Shown here: piece by piece, positions 35,324 to 47,101 of the stretch
Layout: every line of letters starts with the position of its first letter
Position numbering within the stretch: the first letter of the stretch is position 1
From: Verticillium longisporum
Taxonomy: Eukaryota > Ascomycota > Sordariomycetes > Glomerellales > Plectosphaerellaceae
Length of the DNA stretch: 64,000 nt
Direction: 5' to 3'
NCBI GenBank assembly: GCA_019188255.1
Contig: JAETXT010000006.1
Span: 186,001 to 250,000 of the forward strand
Made by a program: the position numbers and the translations under genes
The notes under the pieces: generated by a model
The model's input: the letters and a program-made list of their open reading frames with translations, nothing else
Database searches by the model: none
What the model was told of the DNA's origin: nothing

Positions 35324-37637
35324 ATGGACCACGAATCTGGCTCGGAGCCGGCCAGGAAGAGGCTTCGGACGAGCCATGCTGTGAGCCGCATTAACCTCTC
35401 TCTGCCGCAATGAGACGACGCGCTCTGCCTCTCAATTGAGATCGGCGCTGCACATCCTCTTCAGGGTCTCACCGTCTGAGATATCACAAGCTAATCATGT
35501 TTCACACACACAGTGTGATGCGTGCCGTGCCAAGAAGATAAGATGCAATGGCAACACCCCTTGCGCGTCATGCGATGGTTCGCGCCAGGAGTGTACCTAC
35601 GGCTCCGAAGCCAACTCGTGAGATCCGAGTGTACCCTCGCATCATGATGGATGGCTGACCTTGTGGCAGCCGAGGCAAAAGTGACCTCATCCTCGAGAGC
35701 GTCCTCCGTGTTGAGAAATTTCTCCATGAGATGAAGTCCGCTGTCCCCGCCATCGTCAGTCACCCCACTTCATTTACCTTGGTTGACCGACATGGCTCAT
35801 CACATGTCGCCGCGAAGACCGCGCCTTCACCCCAGGATCATCAGCAGCAACAACACCGTCGTCGCCAGTCCATGGTGTCGCCTAACCTTCCCACCGCCGT
35901 CCCTAGAGCCGCCTCATTCTCCTCCTCACCCCGTACCGAGATTCTCCACCATCGGACACCTCTCTCCGAGTCCCACTGGCCGCCGGCGGCGAACAACCTC
36001 GACAATGCCGTACTCGCTTCCATGCACACCTCGGCTACCGAGGCCGTCCTCCAGTGGCCGCATTTCGATGTCTTCCCTGGCCTTCGCGATGGGTACGATC
36101 CCATCTTCCGTCTCGAGCAAGCTCGGCCTCCGATCAAGTCCCGTTCATCGACGTGGTATCCTTTCGTGACGCCTCGCGAAGTCGACGAAATCCTCGAGTC
36201 CTTCGGCCAAACGGTGAACTTCTGGTACCCCGCCATGTCTCAGCAACAAATGGCTGGGGTGCGCGCCCTCATAGTCAATGGCGTGCCTGAAGAGGACAGC
36301 ATTGAAGTGTGCCTCGCGTTACTGACTATGGCTTTGGGTCTTGCTGGGCAGGTCACAGCGAACTTGGCCAACGGCACGACATCTTTGACCCAAAAGGACC
36401 GTGAGACACGCACGTCGAAAAAGGCCATGGCCGACGTTTACTTCGACGGCGTGCTTAAAAGACTCCATGTCGTGCACACCCACATTGGGAGCACGTCAAC
36501 CCACTGCCTGTTCTACGTTGCCATGTACTTCGCATTTTTACGTCGCCCGCTCCAGGCTTGGGAGTATATTAACGCCGCTGCAGCCAAATGCCTGCTGTTG
36601 CTCTCCTACACCTCAGAGGACGACTCAACGGAAGACAGCGAGCGTATTAGACGCATTTTTTGGTCCTGTTATATCCTGGAGAGGTAAGCTTGAAACAAGA
36701 GACTGGGCGCGGCTACCTCATAGCCAGTTTATTGACATTCAGTAGCGATTATCTCGCCGAGCTTTCTGCCCTGCCGCAGTCAGGAATTTCTGCCATTGAA
36801 TCGACAACGCCCCTTCCAGGCGAATACCACACCCATGCCGACGCGCATCAACAGGAACTTGCTTCTCTCTACCTTTTGGCGTGTATCTCCATGCGACGGC
36901 TTCTGAACCGCGTTCACCACCTACTCTACGCTCAGACCACTGGAGCTGCTCTCGATCCCACCCGGTTCCCCGCAGTCGTCCGCGAACTCAACCACCAACT
37001 CGACGAGTGGCGCGAGGTCCTTCCTCCTGCTTTTGCGTTCACTGTTGACGAAACCCCCACCGCCACCGAAGCTGGTGCCTTTTTGAGGCAGCGGTACTCT
37101 ACTTGCCGAAGCGTGATCTATCGGCCCTACTTCATGTGGATGCTGAGCGGCATGGCACCTCCAGCAGCCGTGCGCAGCCCAGGTGATGGGATCGCCGGAA
37201 AGGAGGTCATGGCAAGCTGCAAGATGTGCTTAGACGCATGCCTGCTGCACATCATGAACCTCAGGGGTTATGGACAGACGGTCTTGGTGGACACATGGAT
37301 CTGTTCACTATCGTAAGCACATTGGGCCATCTTTCCCAGACGTCTTCTAACAGCGACTAGCATGGCTGGTGCGATGCTCGTCCTCCTGGCTGCCTGTCGG
37401 GTGCCGGCGCTCCGAGAGCTCATTGGCTCAGAGATTCTGTCTGCCGGCGAGCACTTGCGACAGCTTCTGGAGGGATGGCAGGAGGTGATGGGCGAACCAG
37501 CGTCGCCGAGTGTTGAGCAGAGTGTGAGAATTATTGCGGAGGCAGACCGCTTCATCCGGCAGGTGTACTTGGGGGAAGACACGACTGCAAGCACGCAGAG
37601 AGCGTGGCAAGATATTTACGGGCATCACGAAGGCTAA
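35324..37637 (+). CDS. Zn2Cys6 fungal-specific transcription factor
   Basis: Nuclear regulator of unknown target. Five exons: 35324-35380, 35514-35617, 35670-36683, 36746-37312 and 37361-37637, summing to 672 residues with no frame problem. The N-terminus MDHESGSEPARKRLRTSHA leads directly into the zinc cluster CDACRAKKIRCNGNTPCASC ending QECTYG. A short helical linker follows, then the fungal-specific regulatory domain (about residues 180-560; for example RPLQAWEYINAAAAKCLLLL and IFWSCYILESDYLAELS across the third intron). All introns are GT-AG. It ends about 100 bp from the convergent M20 gene. Confidence 0.88.
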
Positions 37638-37735
37638 TACAGGAGGAGGTGCAGGCCTGCGCTACCATGGAATGATCTGTACATGAATGTTTGAATTCCG
37701 CGATTTGTGTCTAATGCTTTTCTTTACTAGAAGTC

Positions 37736-39130
37736 CTACGATTGGCGGCGAGCCTTCCTCTTGCTGGACTTTTTGGTTTGCTCGAACTCCTCCTTGATCT
37801 TCTCGAGCAGCCCCTCAACCGTCAGCACATCAACAGCCACACCGGCAAGGCTCTTGGCTACCATGATGGCCTTGTCAAACGCCGCCCGACTGCCAGAAGC
37901 GACTTCGAAAGCTGTCGTGTGCGGCCCGCCCGCCGGCTGGCTGCCGTCCTCGTTGGTGATGCCGAAGTAGGGGCTAATGGAAGGGAAGTCATGGCTGATA
38001 TTGCCCTGGTCCGTGCTGCCTGAAGGATCACGCTTCTTGTCGATGACGGGGTCCTCGATACCGCCGCCGAGACCCTCGAACCACGTCGTGTACGCCTCGG
38101 CCAGCGCGTCGTTGGACACCATGTTGGCGTAGCCATAAGGCCGCATCGTCAGGTTCATCTCGGCGCCCGACGCCAGCGCGCCGGCCTCGAAGCACGCGAC
38201 GACGCGCTCGGTAAAGTTGGCCAGCTCCTAGGCGTCGTTGGGGCGGGTCTGGTACGACGCCGTCGCGAGCGCGGGGATGACGTTGATGCGGCTGCCGCCG
38301 CTCGCGATGAAGCCGTGCACCTTGTCGCTGGGCCGCATCTGCTGGCGCATGAAACCTAGCGCCGTGTTGGCGACGAGCAGCGCGTCCTGCGCGTTGACGC
38401 CCTCCCACGGGCTCGCGGCGGCGTGGGCCTCGCGGCCGTGGTACTCGACGTCGAAGCGGTCCGTCGCCGTCGTGATCATGTACGGGCTGTCGTTGCCGGC
38501 CGTCGGGTGCGAGATGAGGCTGATGTCGATCTGTGCGTCGTCGAAGAGACCGGCTTCAAGCATCTTGACCTTGCCGCCGAGGGACTCCTCCGCTGGCGTG
38601 CCGAAGAGTATCACCCGGCCGGTCAGGCTTTCGGCGCGCATAATCTCCGCCGTGGCGAGGGCGCCGCCGACCGAGACTGTCGCGATGAGGTTGTGGCCGC
38701 AGGCATGGCCGAGGCCCGGGAGGGCGTCTGGATGTTGTTAGTTTGGAATCTCGGTGGATGGCTTTCCTGTGATTTACGCACCATACTCTGCGTTGAAAGA
38801 TACGACAGGACCCTCTCCACTGCCCTCAAAGACGGCCATGAAGGCCGTGTCGATCCCGCCCAGCGACCGTGTCACGTTCCAACCGTCTTGGCTTTCCATG
38901 AAGGACGTGAGAAGATTGTGCGCCTCCACCTCCTCGTATCCCAGCTCAGGGTTGTCATGAATCTCCTTGTTGAGCGGCCATAGGTCGTCCGCGACCGAGT
39001 CGAGGTAGTCCGAAACGGCCTTGAAGTGCACGCTGGCCGTGATGTTGCCAGGGACAGGCGCCGAGCAGTTTTGCGCCAGGGCGGGAGCCGCGAGGGCAAA
39101 GAGTAGAGCAGCAGCATGAAGTCGGGCCAT
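37736..39130 (-). pseudogene. Secreted M20-family metallopeptidase/amidohydrolase with internal TAG
   Basis: Two exons, 38782-39130 and 37736-38727, 447 codons including the stop. The signal peptide is MARLHAAALLFALAAPALAQ. M20 features: EIHDNPELGYEE, DALPGLGHACGHN joined across the intron, GTPAEESLGGKV, ISHPTAGND and EYHGREAHAA. These supply the expected His and acidic metal ligands of the amidohydrolase (AbgB/PM20D2-like) type. Codon 283 is TAG (38228-38230), in the run RPNDA-stop-ELANFTERVV. Both sides are colinear with the family and nothing nearby suggests an intron. A single C-to-T change of CAG would explain it. Either a recent nonsense mutation or a base-call error; the C-terminal half is otherwise unbroken. 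Confidence 0.75.
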
Positions 39131-40121
39131 GACGATAACGCACCACGAGAAAATGAGTTCTTGAAACACTCTCAACACGACTCCTCGTTGTTCAGGCTCC
39201 TGGCCCTCTTGTACAAATTCTCGGCCTCACATCTAACCCCCGGGATCGCCACAGAGAGCACCATCAACAAGCCCGAACGTAACCCTCCCAAGGCCTCTCG
39301 GCAGGCCACTGGGTCGACGTTCTGCAACTGAGGAATCCTCCCCCCACAATACCAAAGTCCTCCTGTCTGTCCCGCACATAGTGGCCCCGCCCCGACAAAC
39401 GATCTCACCTCCCTATTCCAGTCAAGTCCAAAACTCCCGACTCCAGACCCCCCCCGGAGCGGGGCCGGCCCCGAAACTGACACGCTCAGATGACGCCTCC
39501 GAGGCCACAGGAGCCGGTGCCGAAACCGCTTTATCAGGACTCATCTACCTGATCACTCACGATAACCTTCGAACAAGTCTCACTTCTGACCTGTTGAAGC
39601 CCGCTCGCTCAGTCAGGTACTGTCAAGAGAGCCGAGGCAATGATATAGACACCCGCAATATGTGACCTAATCCTGGGTGGAGACGCGGGGTATCCAACCC
39701 CTCGCATCGGAACCCCCTGCAATACGTCCATCTTGCTCCGGGTGCCGATCAGTGGGCCGCGAAAGAACAAGTAGGGGTCAAGATAGCGGCATGGACTGCA
39801 CTGCAAGAACTGCGAAAGCCCCTCGTGTCGGAGAAGTATCGGAGTCGATGCGGACTAGGGGGTCACGTCAGGGATATCTCTGTCAGCATGCCTCCGCTCA
39901 TCATATGACACAAAGCCCTGTCTTATGGTCTAGCGGGGATCCGTGGCAAGAGCGACGATTTTCCTTCGTGGTACTGCAAATTCGTTTTGACAGTCGAGTT
40001 TGATAGTTCCATACAATATCCAACACGCCACGGCGTGCATATGCATGCCATTTGTACGAAGTTTCAATCCGAGGTTCGATCTCAGCGAGACACACAGCTT
40101 CCATTTACCGGACTGCCCGTC
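39131..40121. other. Intergenic, no supported gene
   Basis: Between the M20 gene 5' end and the UVE1 3' end. Only short frames; no motif recognised. Confidence 0.5.
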
Positions 40122-42339
40122 TCAAGCAGCGACTTGCGTCACTTTTGGGACTTTCTTCACCTCACGCTTCTTCGGCTTCAGCCAAGCCTCCATACCCTCA
40201 GGCCAGTACACCCGGTTTTGTGGTCCGCCCATACCAAAGTCTTTAGCAGAGACTGGCGCACGCACCGTCTCTGGCATGTCTGTCTCTAAATCTTCCACCT
40301 TGTCCATGTCAACGTCGTCGTCTTCCCCTTTGATCTTTCTCTTCTTCGTCGGCGTCTTCTTTTTCCCTTTACTCGCAGGTTTCGGTACAGGTCTGTGGTC
40401 ATCGTCTCGCAAGTGCGGTATCAGGTCATTAAAGGTATCGTACCCTGGCAGCCTGAAGGCGCGCATCAGCTCGAAGACTGCCTGCTCCTTGTCCTTGGCC
40501 TCGATCATGAGATCCATGTCGTCTGCACACGGCGGGAGTGTGCGTACCCTAGGGGAGTGCTTTCTCCTGTCTCTGGGCGTCACAGCGCTAGGGCATTGCT
40601 CGCTGTAGTGCATCTTCTGGGTTATTCGTTTTCGCGTCCACGTGGCTCGAATGCGTGGAAAGAGCTCGATGATATCCTCTGTGCCTTCGCGCAATTCTGT
40701 GGCATCAAAAAGGATGTTGTGGTGATGAAAGTCGAGGACAAGTGGGATGTTGAGCTCCTCGCATATGGGTAGAAGATCATGAACTGTCCAAGACACATCG
40801 TCGTTTTCCAAGACGAGACGATTCTTCACTGAAGGCAACAGCGTTGCATAATTCGTCCGGAATCGATCCAACGTCGCAGCTTTGTCGCCGTAGGTACCTC
40901 CCATGTGCAGGATCATGACGGCATCGCGATCCTGCTGTTCTGGCAAGTGCAACAACGTGAGAAGCTCATCATGGTATATGAGGTCGCGAACAGCAGCCTT
41001 TATAACCTCAGGCCGCGGCGAGCCCAGTTGAGTGAACTGCCCTGGATGAGTCGTCAAGCGATGACCAAGCTCTCCGGCAACAGATCCGGCCTCAGCTAGT
41101 GCCTCAGAAGCAAACGGCGCGAGACTGTAGCCGTACTCGGCGTGACTAGCGAAGGGGAACATCTCGGAACTGAGTCGCATGAATTTGATGCCGTATTTAT
41201 CATTCCATCGGATCATTTTGACTATGTCTTGCGCGTTCGCCAAGCCCAAGCGCTCAACATACTCGCGGCCGAGCCTAGTGTCCTGAGGTTTGGATTCATC
41301 TGGCCTGTTCTTAGTGGCATGTTCGGGCTGAGATGGGTCTGTCAAAGGATGGCGGTGTTGGATGATAGACGCGATCCTGCAAGTGCGGGAACTGAAAACA
41401 GGCGGAGTTGCTTCTCGAAGATACGTGTTGAGACAGGCCTGCAGACAAGGTAAGTTTTCTTGCATAGCAAAAATTGGGATTGCCACCTACATATCCAATT
41501 CGGCCCTTCCACGGGAGAGGGAGATGGTTGCTATTCACGGGCGGTGGTCGTGCAGCGCCGCGCTCCGCCGGCTCCTCCTCGGCCTCTTGCTCCCTGTCAT
41601 TGGCGTCGGCCTCGATGTCGTTGGCGGCGGCAACGGCGTCAGTATCAAGTGACGGGGCGTGCTCTATTTCATCGACTGAGGTTGCCATGCGAACGCCATC
41701 GGCTAGGTTCTCTCGAACCACATTGCGACTTTTGCGTGCCGCTTGAGGTTTGAGAGGGCGGCGTGGAGGGACATCATCGACAAGACCCGAATCCTGAATG
41801 GCCAAGCGCTGACGCTTGACAGAGCTTTGCAGGCGCTCCTCCATGTCACTAAGTTCCTTCATCACATCGGAGACACACTTGCGTGGTGTTGCGACCTGTC
41901 TAGCGGCATCTCTTCGTCTCGCAGGGGTGTCTTGCTCGAGAGACGGGAGCGGCGGCGCGGCGGCGCTGGTGGGTGCCTCCATGGCCTCTTCCTTGACAGG
42001 CTTGCTGTCAGCTGTGCGATGACGACCCGATCTCCTCGGAGGTTCTTGTGTGGTCGGCGAAGTCTTGCGTTGTGCTTTCCTACTGCTGTTCTCTGTAGCT
42101 GTTTTTGTCGAAGCAATGGAAGTGCTGGATCTTCTACGTTTGGACGCCATGCTGGAGAAACGCCTGGGTATATGTGTGATAGGAATAATGTGGGCAGCAC
42201 CACATGCGGCTCGAATCGAGAATGATGACTGGGGCTGCAAAGGGGATGGACGTTGGCCGGCTGGCAACGATCGAGCCGCAAATGACCACGCCAAGCAATT
42301 ATGCACTTGATTGGCTCTGCCGGAACGAATGCTCCTCAT
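40122..42339 (-). CDS. UVE1: UV-damage endonuclease UvdE/Uve1
   Basis: ATP-independent endonuclease nicking 5' to UV photoproducts and other lesions, the start of alternative excision repair. Two exons, 41491-42339 and 40122-41438. The catalytic TIM-barrel is in exon 2: RIGY joined to ACLNTYLREA, FMRLSSEMFPFASH, LTTHPGQFTQLGSP, ILHMGGTYGDK, RLVLENDDVSW and LVLDFHHHNI, holding the His/Glu/Asp metal ligands. Long Lys-rich N- and C-terminal extensions are likely nuclear localisation signals (KGKKKTPTKKRKIKGE). Two ATGs are in frame. 42150 gives MASKRRRSS, a nuclear-type start of 658 residues. 42339 adds 63 residues with eight Arg and no Asp or Glu, ending RRFSS, a credible mitochondrial presequence (721 residues). 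Confidence 0.9.
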
Positions 42340-43694
42340 GCAGAAGGACGAGAAGGGCGAGTGGTAGGCCGGAGGAGGCAGAGCACGGCGTGGGATACAG
42401 CTGGCCAGGGGCCTGTTGACGGTGTCGCTGGATCGCTTACAGCTTGTGTGGTGGGTGAGGTGACAAGCTGGGGCGGTACGACCTGGCTGTGATTCGACTG
42501 ATTGGCTTGGGCGACCGGAGCAAACCCCGTGTCCCTCCAGGCTGTGGATAGCGGGGGGGATTCAGGAGACAGCTAGGGTGTTCGTGACCGGGGGACGCCA
42601 GATGACCGAATGCGCGTCTAGGCACAGGTGTTTCGACAGCACGTCGATAGGCTCGGCAGTTGATCGCTGGGTCGAATGGAGGGCCTGGCCTCTCCAGATG
42701 AGCGTCACTGTCGAACAGTTTTGAGTTTGGCGTAGTTGATGGTAGTAGCTCAGAAGAACTAGGTAGGTGGTTTACTTATTACGACGTGAGCAGACCAAGG
42801 CTCGAGGCTCAAGGCTCAGAAGAGGATGACGAATTGGACCAATGGAGTACCAAAAATGAGACGGGCGGAAGCGCTGGTAAGCCACTTTTTGTCCGTGGCA
42901 AAAGAAAAAAAAGGCGAAAGGAAAAGAGGATACACTAGATAATTGGAATGAATCCTTGAGACGGATGATGTCGTCGTTGAACGGAGCAAATGCCACGGGG
43001 GGCGTCTGGTGGGTAAGGGTTGCACCTGACGGGGACATCATGACGAGGTGGAGCTGGCATGTACGATCGGGATCGAGACCACTGGAGCTGAGGAGCTCCT
43101 ACCGGCCTGGGTACCTTGCCTGCCCGGGGGAGGCAGGTAAGAGGAGGCAAAGTCGATTTCGTTGGAATGTTAGATTGAGCTGAAATCAGATTAAGCTAGG
43201 GGGTGGCAGGCGCAGTGCGCAGGTAGGATTGGACCTGGCAGGAGAGGGAAAGGGGAAACAGCAAGGGCGAGGAAGAATGACGTCGTCGTTATGATTGATG
43301 CATACACCCGGAGCAGCAGAGTTACCTACCTAAGCTTTGAGCAAAGGTGCACGCTCCGTCTCTGTCTCACGCACGCATAGGTGCAAAACACACACGCCAG
43401 AGGCCGAAACGTCATAAGCCATGCATAATTCACCTGTACTGACATGGCAGTTCCAATAAGGTAAGGGAGGCCACTGGCATCCCATCAACGTCAGGCCTTT
43501 CGTCCTGTTGAGGATGTCGCCTACCATCCAATCTACACTTCGTTGGGGAACATGATCTCAGTGCTCACCTAGTATTGGTGTACGAGTACTCCCATATCAA
43601 TTCGGCTGTCTCTTCGTTGATCAGAGCATGGCTGGCCAAGCAAGCAGAATTTGTTTGAAGGACAATTGCTGCTGATAGGAACAGAACCATGAGA

Positions 43695-43741
43695 TACCTA
43701 CCTACCTACCTACCTAGGTACCTACCTAGGTACCTAGGTAG
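43695..43741. repeat. CCTA/CCTAGGTA tandem-palindromic repeat, left block
   Basis: Five CCTA tetramers run into alternating CCTAGGTACCTA units. Each unit is self-complementary. Confidence 0.8.
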
Positions 43742-43830
43742 ACGAGGAAAACAAATGGGAAAGCGATGCACGCTGATTACATAACCAACCTCAATCACAT
43801 GGAACCACACAAGCGAGGTATCATCTCATC

Positions 43831-43895
43831 CTACCTTAGGTACCTAGGTAGGTAGGTACCTAGGTAGATAGGTACCTTGCCTAGGTGCCTACCTC
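43831..43895. repeat. CCTAGGTAGG tandem-palindromic repeat, right block
   Basis: Same word family as the block 90 bp to the left, about 60 bp before the start of the cutinase-factor-like gene. The two blocks could pair as an imperfect hairpin. Confidence 0.75.
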
Positions 43896-43953
43896 GTAGT
43901 ACCTTAGAGTGTGCATCCCGCCTCCAACAGCGGCTTGCTCCTCATTCAGCAAG

Positions 43954-46900
43954 ATGCTGCAGCAAGATATCAGACCCTCGACGGCCATTTCAAAGATACG
44001 TGCCTCCAAACGCGCGGCTGTCGCGTGCACCGCATGCAGCTTGCGCAAAGTAAGGTGTACAGTGGCTCTCTCAGGTCCACCCTGCGCCAACTGTGCTGTG
44101 GATTACACGCCTTGTGAGATTTCGCGCCGCAAGCGACGGCGGTAAGACTCGTTCACGTTGTCGCACAGGAAAGAGCTTGTCGCGACCGAATACGAATACT
44201 CGTGGGACTGATAGGGACTTAGGAACCTGGATCTGCAGCCGTCTCTTGCTCATGCAAACGGCAACGAAGAAGCTTCATCGGCAGCTCCTACATCCAGCTC
44301 CAGCAGAGCGCCAATAGCTTTGCCGCCTGCGACATCCGCTTCGCCGTCCGTCAAAGAGTCAAGCCGACTCGATAGAGCCACTCAGCCGTTCAATGACCTG
44401 CTGCAAACAAGAGACAGCGGCGGTGACGCTGCCCTTCGTGATTCGCGCAAAGCTCAAGATCTACCACATTCCTTGGCAGTAGGCACAGCCGCCTACTCGC
44501 GCCCTGCTACTCCCGCGTCGCGTTCAAGCGCTGGTCCACAACTATGCTCTTCAACACCGGTATCCCGACATGTGTCGGAAAGCTTCGATGTCGCCGACGA
44601 AAGTTCGGCATATGCGGAGACGCTAGAAGGTGGCAGTGGCAGCAAGGGAAACGGCATTCCGTTCTATGCTGGTAAAACCGCCTTGTGCTCACAATCCATG
44701 TTTTGCTGCTCCGATATCTGACCTGCATAGGCGACCGACGTGGTCCGGCTTTCGTAATGGATATTTGTGGACCAGAAAGATCCTCGACGAATAATCATTG
44801 CCTGGTAAGCACGCCGTCGACGAAATTACTTGCACCAGAGGATGTCAAATATCTTCGATCGAGAGGTGCTTTCGACCTGCCTGCACCTCATATACAAGAA
44901 ATTCTCATACTGTTGAACCAATATTGGGGGATTACCTAGGTCGGTGATCACCGTATGGGTTTCACCGATATGGTGATCACCGGGGCTGGGATTCACAGCT
45001 CTCAGGAGCACGTGATTCACAGCTTACGTGATCGGTGAATCAGATGGGTATATCTGATTCACGTAGGTAGCGGTGATTTAGAGAGATAGCATTAACAATC
45101 ATCACAAGTCTTATATCACCTACCCTACCTATTCAGAGCTCTCAGGCACAGCCAAAGTAATGAATCAGGGTTCACATAAGCAGTGAAGCCCTCTCAACAC
45201 ATACGTTGCTATTTCCACCATGTGCATCCCTTCTCTCCCATCCTTGACCCTCGTCAATTCATCCTGGACTATGAAAGCGGCCGGGTCAGCATTCTGCTGC
45301 TTTGGAGTATGTTCGTGGCCTCGGCAAGTGTAAGTCAACCATCGAAACCCTATCGGTGTACCCCAATTCTAACCCTTTCGTGAAGTTTGTTGATGATACC
45401 CTGCTCACACAAGACTTCTACACATCTCGCACGTCATTGAAATGTTCTGTGTATCAGCGAGCAAAGGTCAGAAGCTAGCATCTAGCAGATCCTTCTAAGC
45501 GCTGACAACTACAAAGGTTCTTTATGATCTAAATTACGAGCAAGATAAGATCACTCTCATCCAGTCGGTATTTTTGATGGGATTCTGGTACACTACCTCA
45601 GACGACCGACAGGGCCCCTGGCACTGGAACGGCATCGCAATCAGTCTGTCTCACACCATCGGTTTACACAGGCTACCCAAGTCACCTTCTCAAGGCTGTG
45701 GTAATATTCAGCCATTCTGGCGAGGGCTATGGTGGTCTATCTGCTGTCGTGAAGTCTGGTTGTCGTTGGGCCAGGGACGGCCGATGCGGATCCCTCTGGA
45801 CGATATGGACACACCAGAGCCTGGACGCTTTGATGCAGAAGTATTCGTGCCGGAGAACAGCACTGATTCTTGTCTCAAGTATCTGCCAGGGGAGCTAAGC
45901 GAACTTAACACCCTTTGGATGACATTGGTCAAGTTGAGTATTACCTTGGGCACTATCCTCTCTACACATTACAGGGCAAAGTCGACGAAGCCGACAAGGT
46001 CTGATGTTGAATATTGCGAGCGGGAAATTCGAGCATGCTCTTACGAATTACCTGCAACCGAACATCAAAGTGGTGTAGCTGCCTCCCATCGCTATCAGTT
46101 CCGGATCTACTTCGAGTAAGTGGTTTGACGAACACGTCTCGTCTGCTCTTCAATACCGATTACGGTGATGAAGGTGATGGCTGACGGCTTCTTCAGGGCA
46201 ACGATCATTGTCTTGTATCGACCATTCATCCTCGAGGCCCCTCGGGATGTCACACTGGAGCACGAAGAGCCATGGAGAGCATTAGCGTGCCAAAAGACAA
46301 GGGTAGCTGCGTCAAACGCCTGCAGTGCCGTGACTTCAATGATGGCCGAGGAGCTTATCGGCCTATCACATACTATCACGTAGGATGGCAAACTTTCTTG
46401 TTGACACTGCTCTCGCTAACCCTCCATGTCAGTGTCATTGCACTCGTTCCGCCGATGCATGTTCACCTCTTCGAATCGGCGTCTTCCAAGCCCCTAACAA
46501 GCCAGATGGGGAAACATAATCTAGCCCTGTGTATGCTGGCTATGAGCGAGCTGCGCAAGTCGTACATCTCGGCAACTGCCGCATACAAACTATTCGAGGC
46601 GGCGATCAAGAAGATTGATGGGACAAGAAGTTCACGGAGGCCTTCTCACCAACCACAAAGTGACGCTGTCGTTGTCGACCTCGGCGCGCAAGAACAGGCT
46701 CCTCTTTCACCACGGGAGAGCTGGCCCGAGGGCTACTCTGCCTTGTCAGCCAACGTCATCTCAGACGCGTGGATGTGGCCCAATATGCTTGGTTCTCAGT
46801 GAGTGATCAGCCAGCCTCGTTCAAAAGCCGGCCTTGCCTTTTGACGCTTGTGAGATGCATACTGACAATTTGGTTATCAGAAATGAATCCTGGCTGGACA

Positions 46901-46965
46901 ACCAAGATCTTGTTGGGCTGTATGAGCCTGGGGACTTCACACAGGCTCTAGACGGATGGACATGA
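43954..46965 (+). pseudogene. Cutinase transcription factor 1 beta-like Zn2Cys6 regulator, disrupted by an LTR insertion
   Basis: Resembles CTF1-beta/Far regulators of cutinase and fatty-acid catabolism genes. Exons: 43954-44141, 44223-44671, 44731-44910, 45205-45329, 45386-45466, 45517-46115, 46197-46379, 46433-46798 and 46881-46965. Leaving out the insertion they sum to exactly 752 codons. The zinc cluster is CTACSLRKVRC plus CANCAVDYTPC. Family stretches: GDRRGPAFVMDICGPERSS, YFHHVHPFSPILDP, IQSVFLMGFWYTT and a C-terminal YEPGDFTQALDGWT. A 289-bp insertion at 44911-45199, flanked by CATAC, sits in exon 3 and brings a TAG at 44937. No splice pair at its ends can remove it, so the product would stop after about 281 residues, keeping the zinc cluster but losing the regulatory domain. 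Confidence 0.82.
44911..45199 (+). mobile_element. Solo-LTR-like insertion with CATAC target duplication
   Basis: The 289-bp insert begins TGTTGA and ends TCAACA (inverted TG..CA ends typical of LTRs). It is flanked by CATAC at 44906-44910 and 45200-45204; removing insert plus one CATAC restores the coding frame exactly. Inside are two GGTGATCACC palindromes (44942-44953, 44972-44981) and an 11-bp-stem hairpin (45035-45062). It is unrelated to the 214-bp LTRs at 49.4/60.0 kb and not heavily RIP-mutated. The strand is arbitrary. A short non-LTR foldback element is the alternative. Confidence 0.8.
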
Positions 46966-47101
46966 GACACTCAATGAAGTATCTCAGCGTTCTTGACAGA
47001 ACAAGAGACAGAGATTTCCATTCATAATCACTCATCGAATGAAGCTATCACTAGGATCCCGTTTTGTTGGACCATGATCCTCTCAGGTCATACATGGCGC
47101 C

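Larger units (their letters stand above)
42340..43953. other. Divergent promoter region with palindromic repeats
   Basis: Between UVE1 (-) and the cutinase-factor-like gene (+). It contains GATCG words near 42432, 42662 and 43064-43075 and two blocks of CCTAGGTACC repeats near the right end. No gene supported. Confidence 0.5.

Noticed and set aside
44911..45199. Reading the insert in the CTF1-beta-like gene as an intron
   Set aside because: It starts TG and ends CA with a flanking 5-bp duplication. No GT-AG pair restores the frame, and an in-frame TAG precedes any usable donor.
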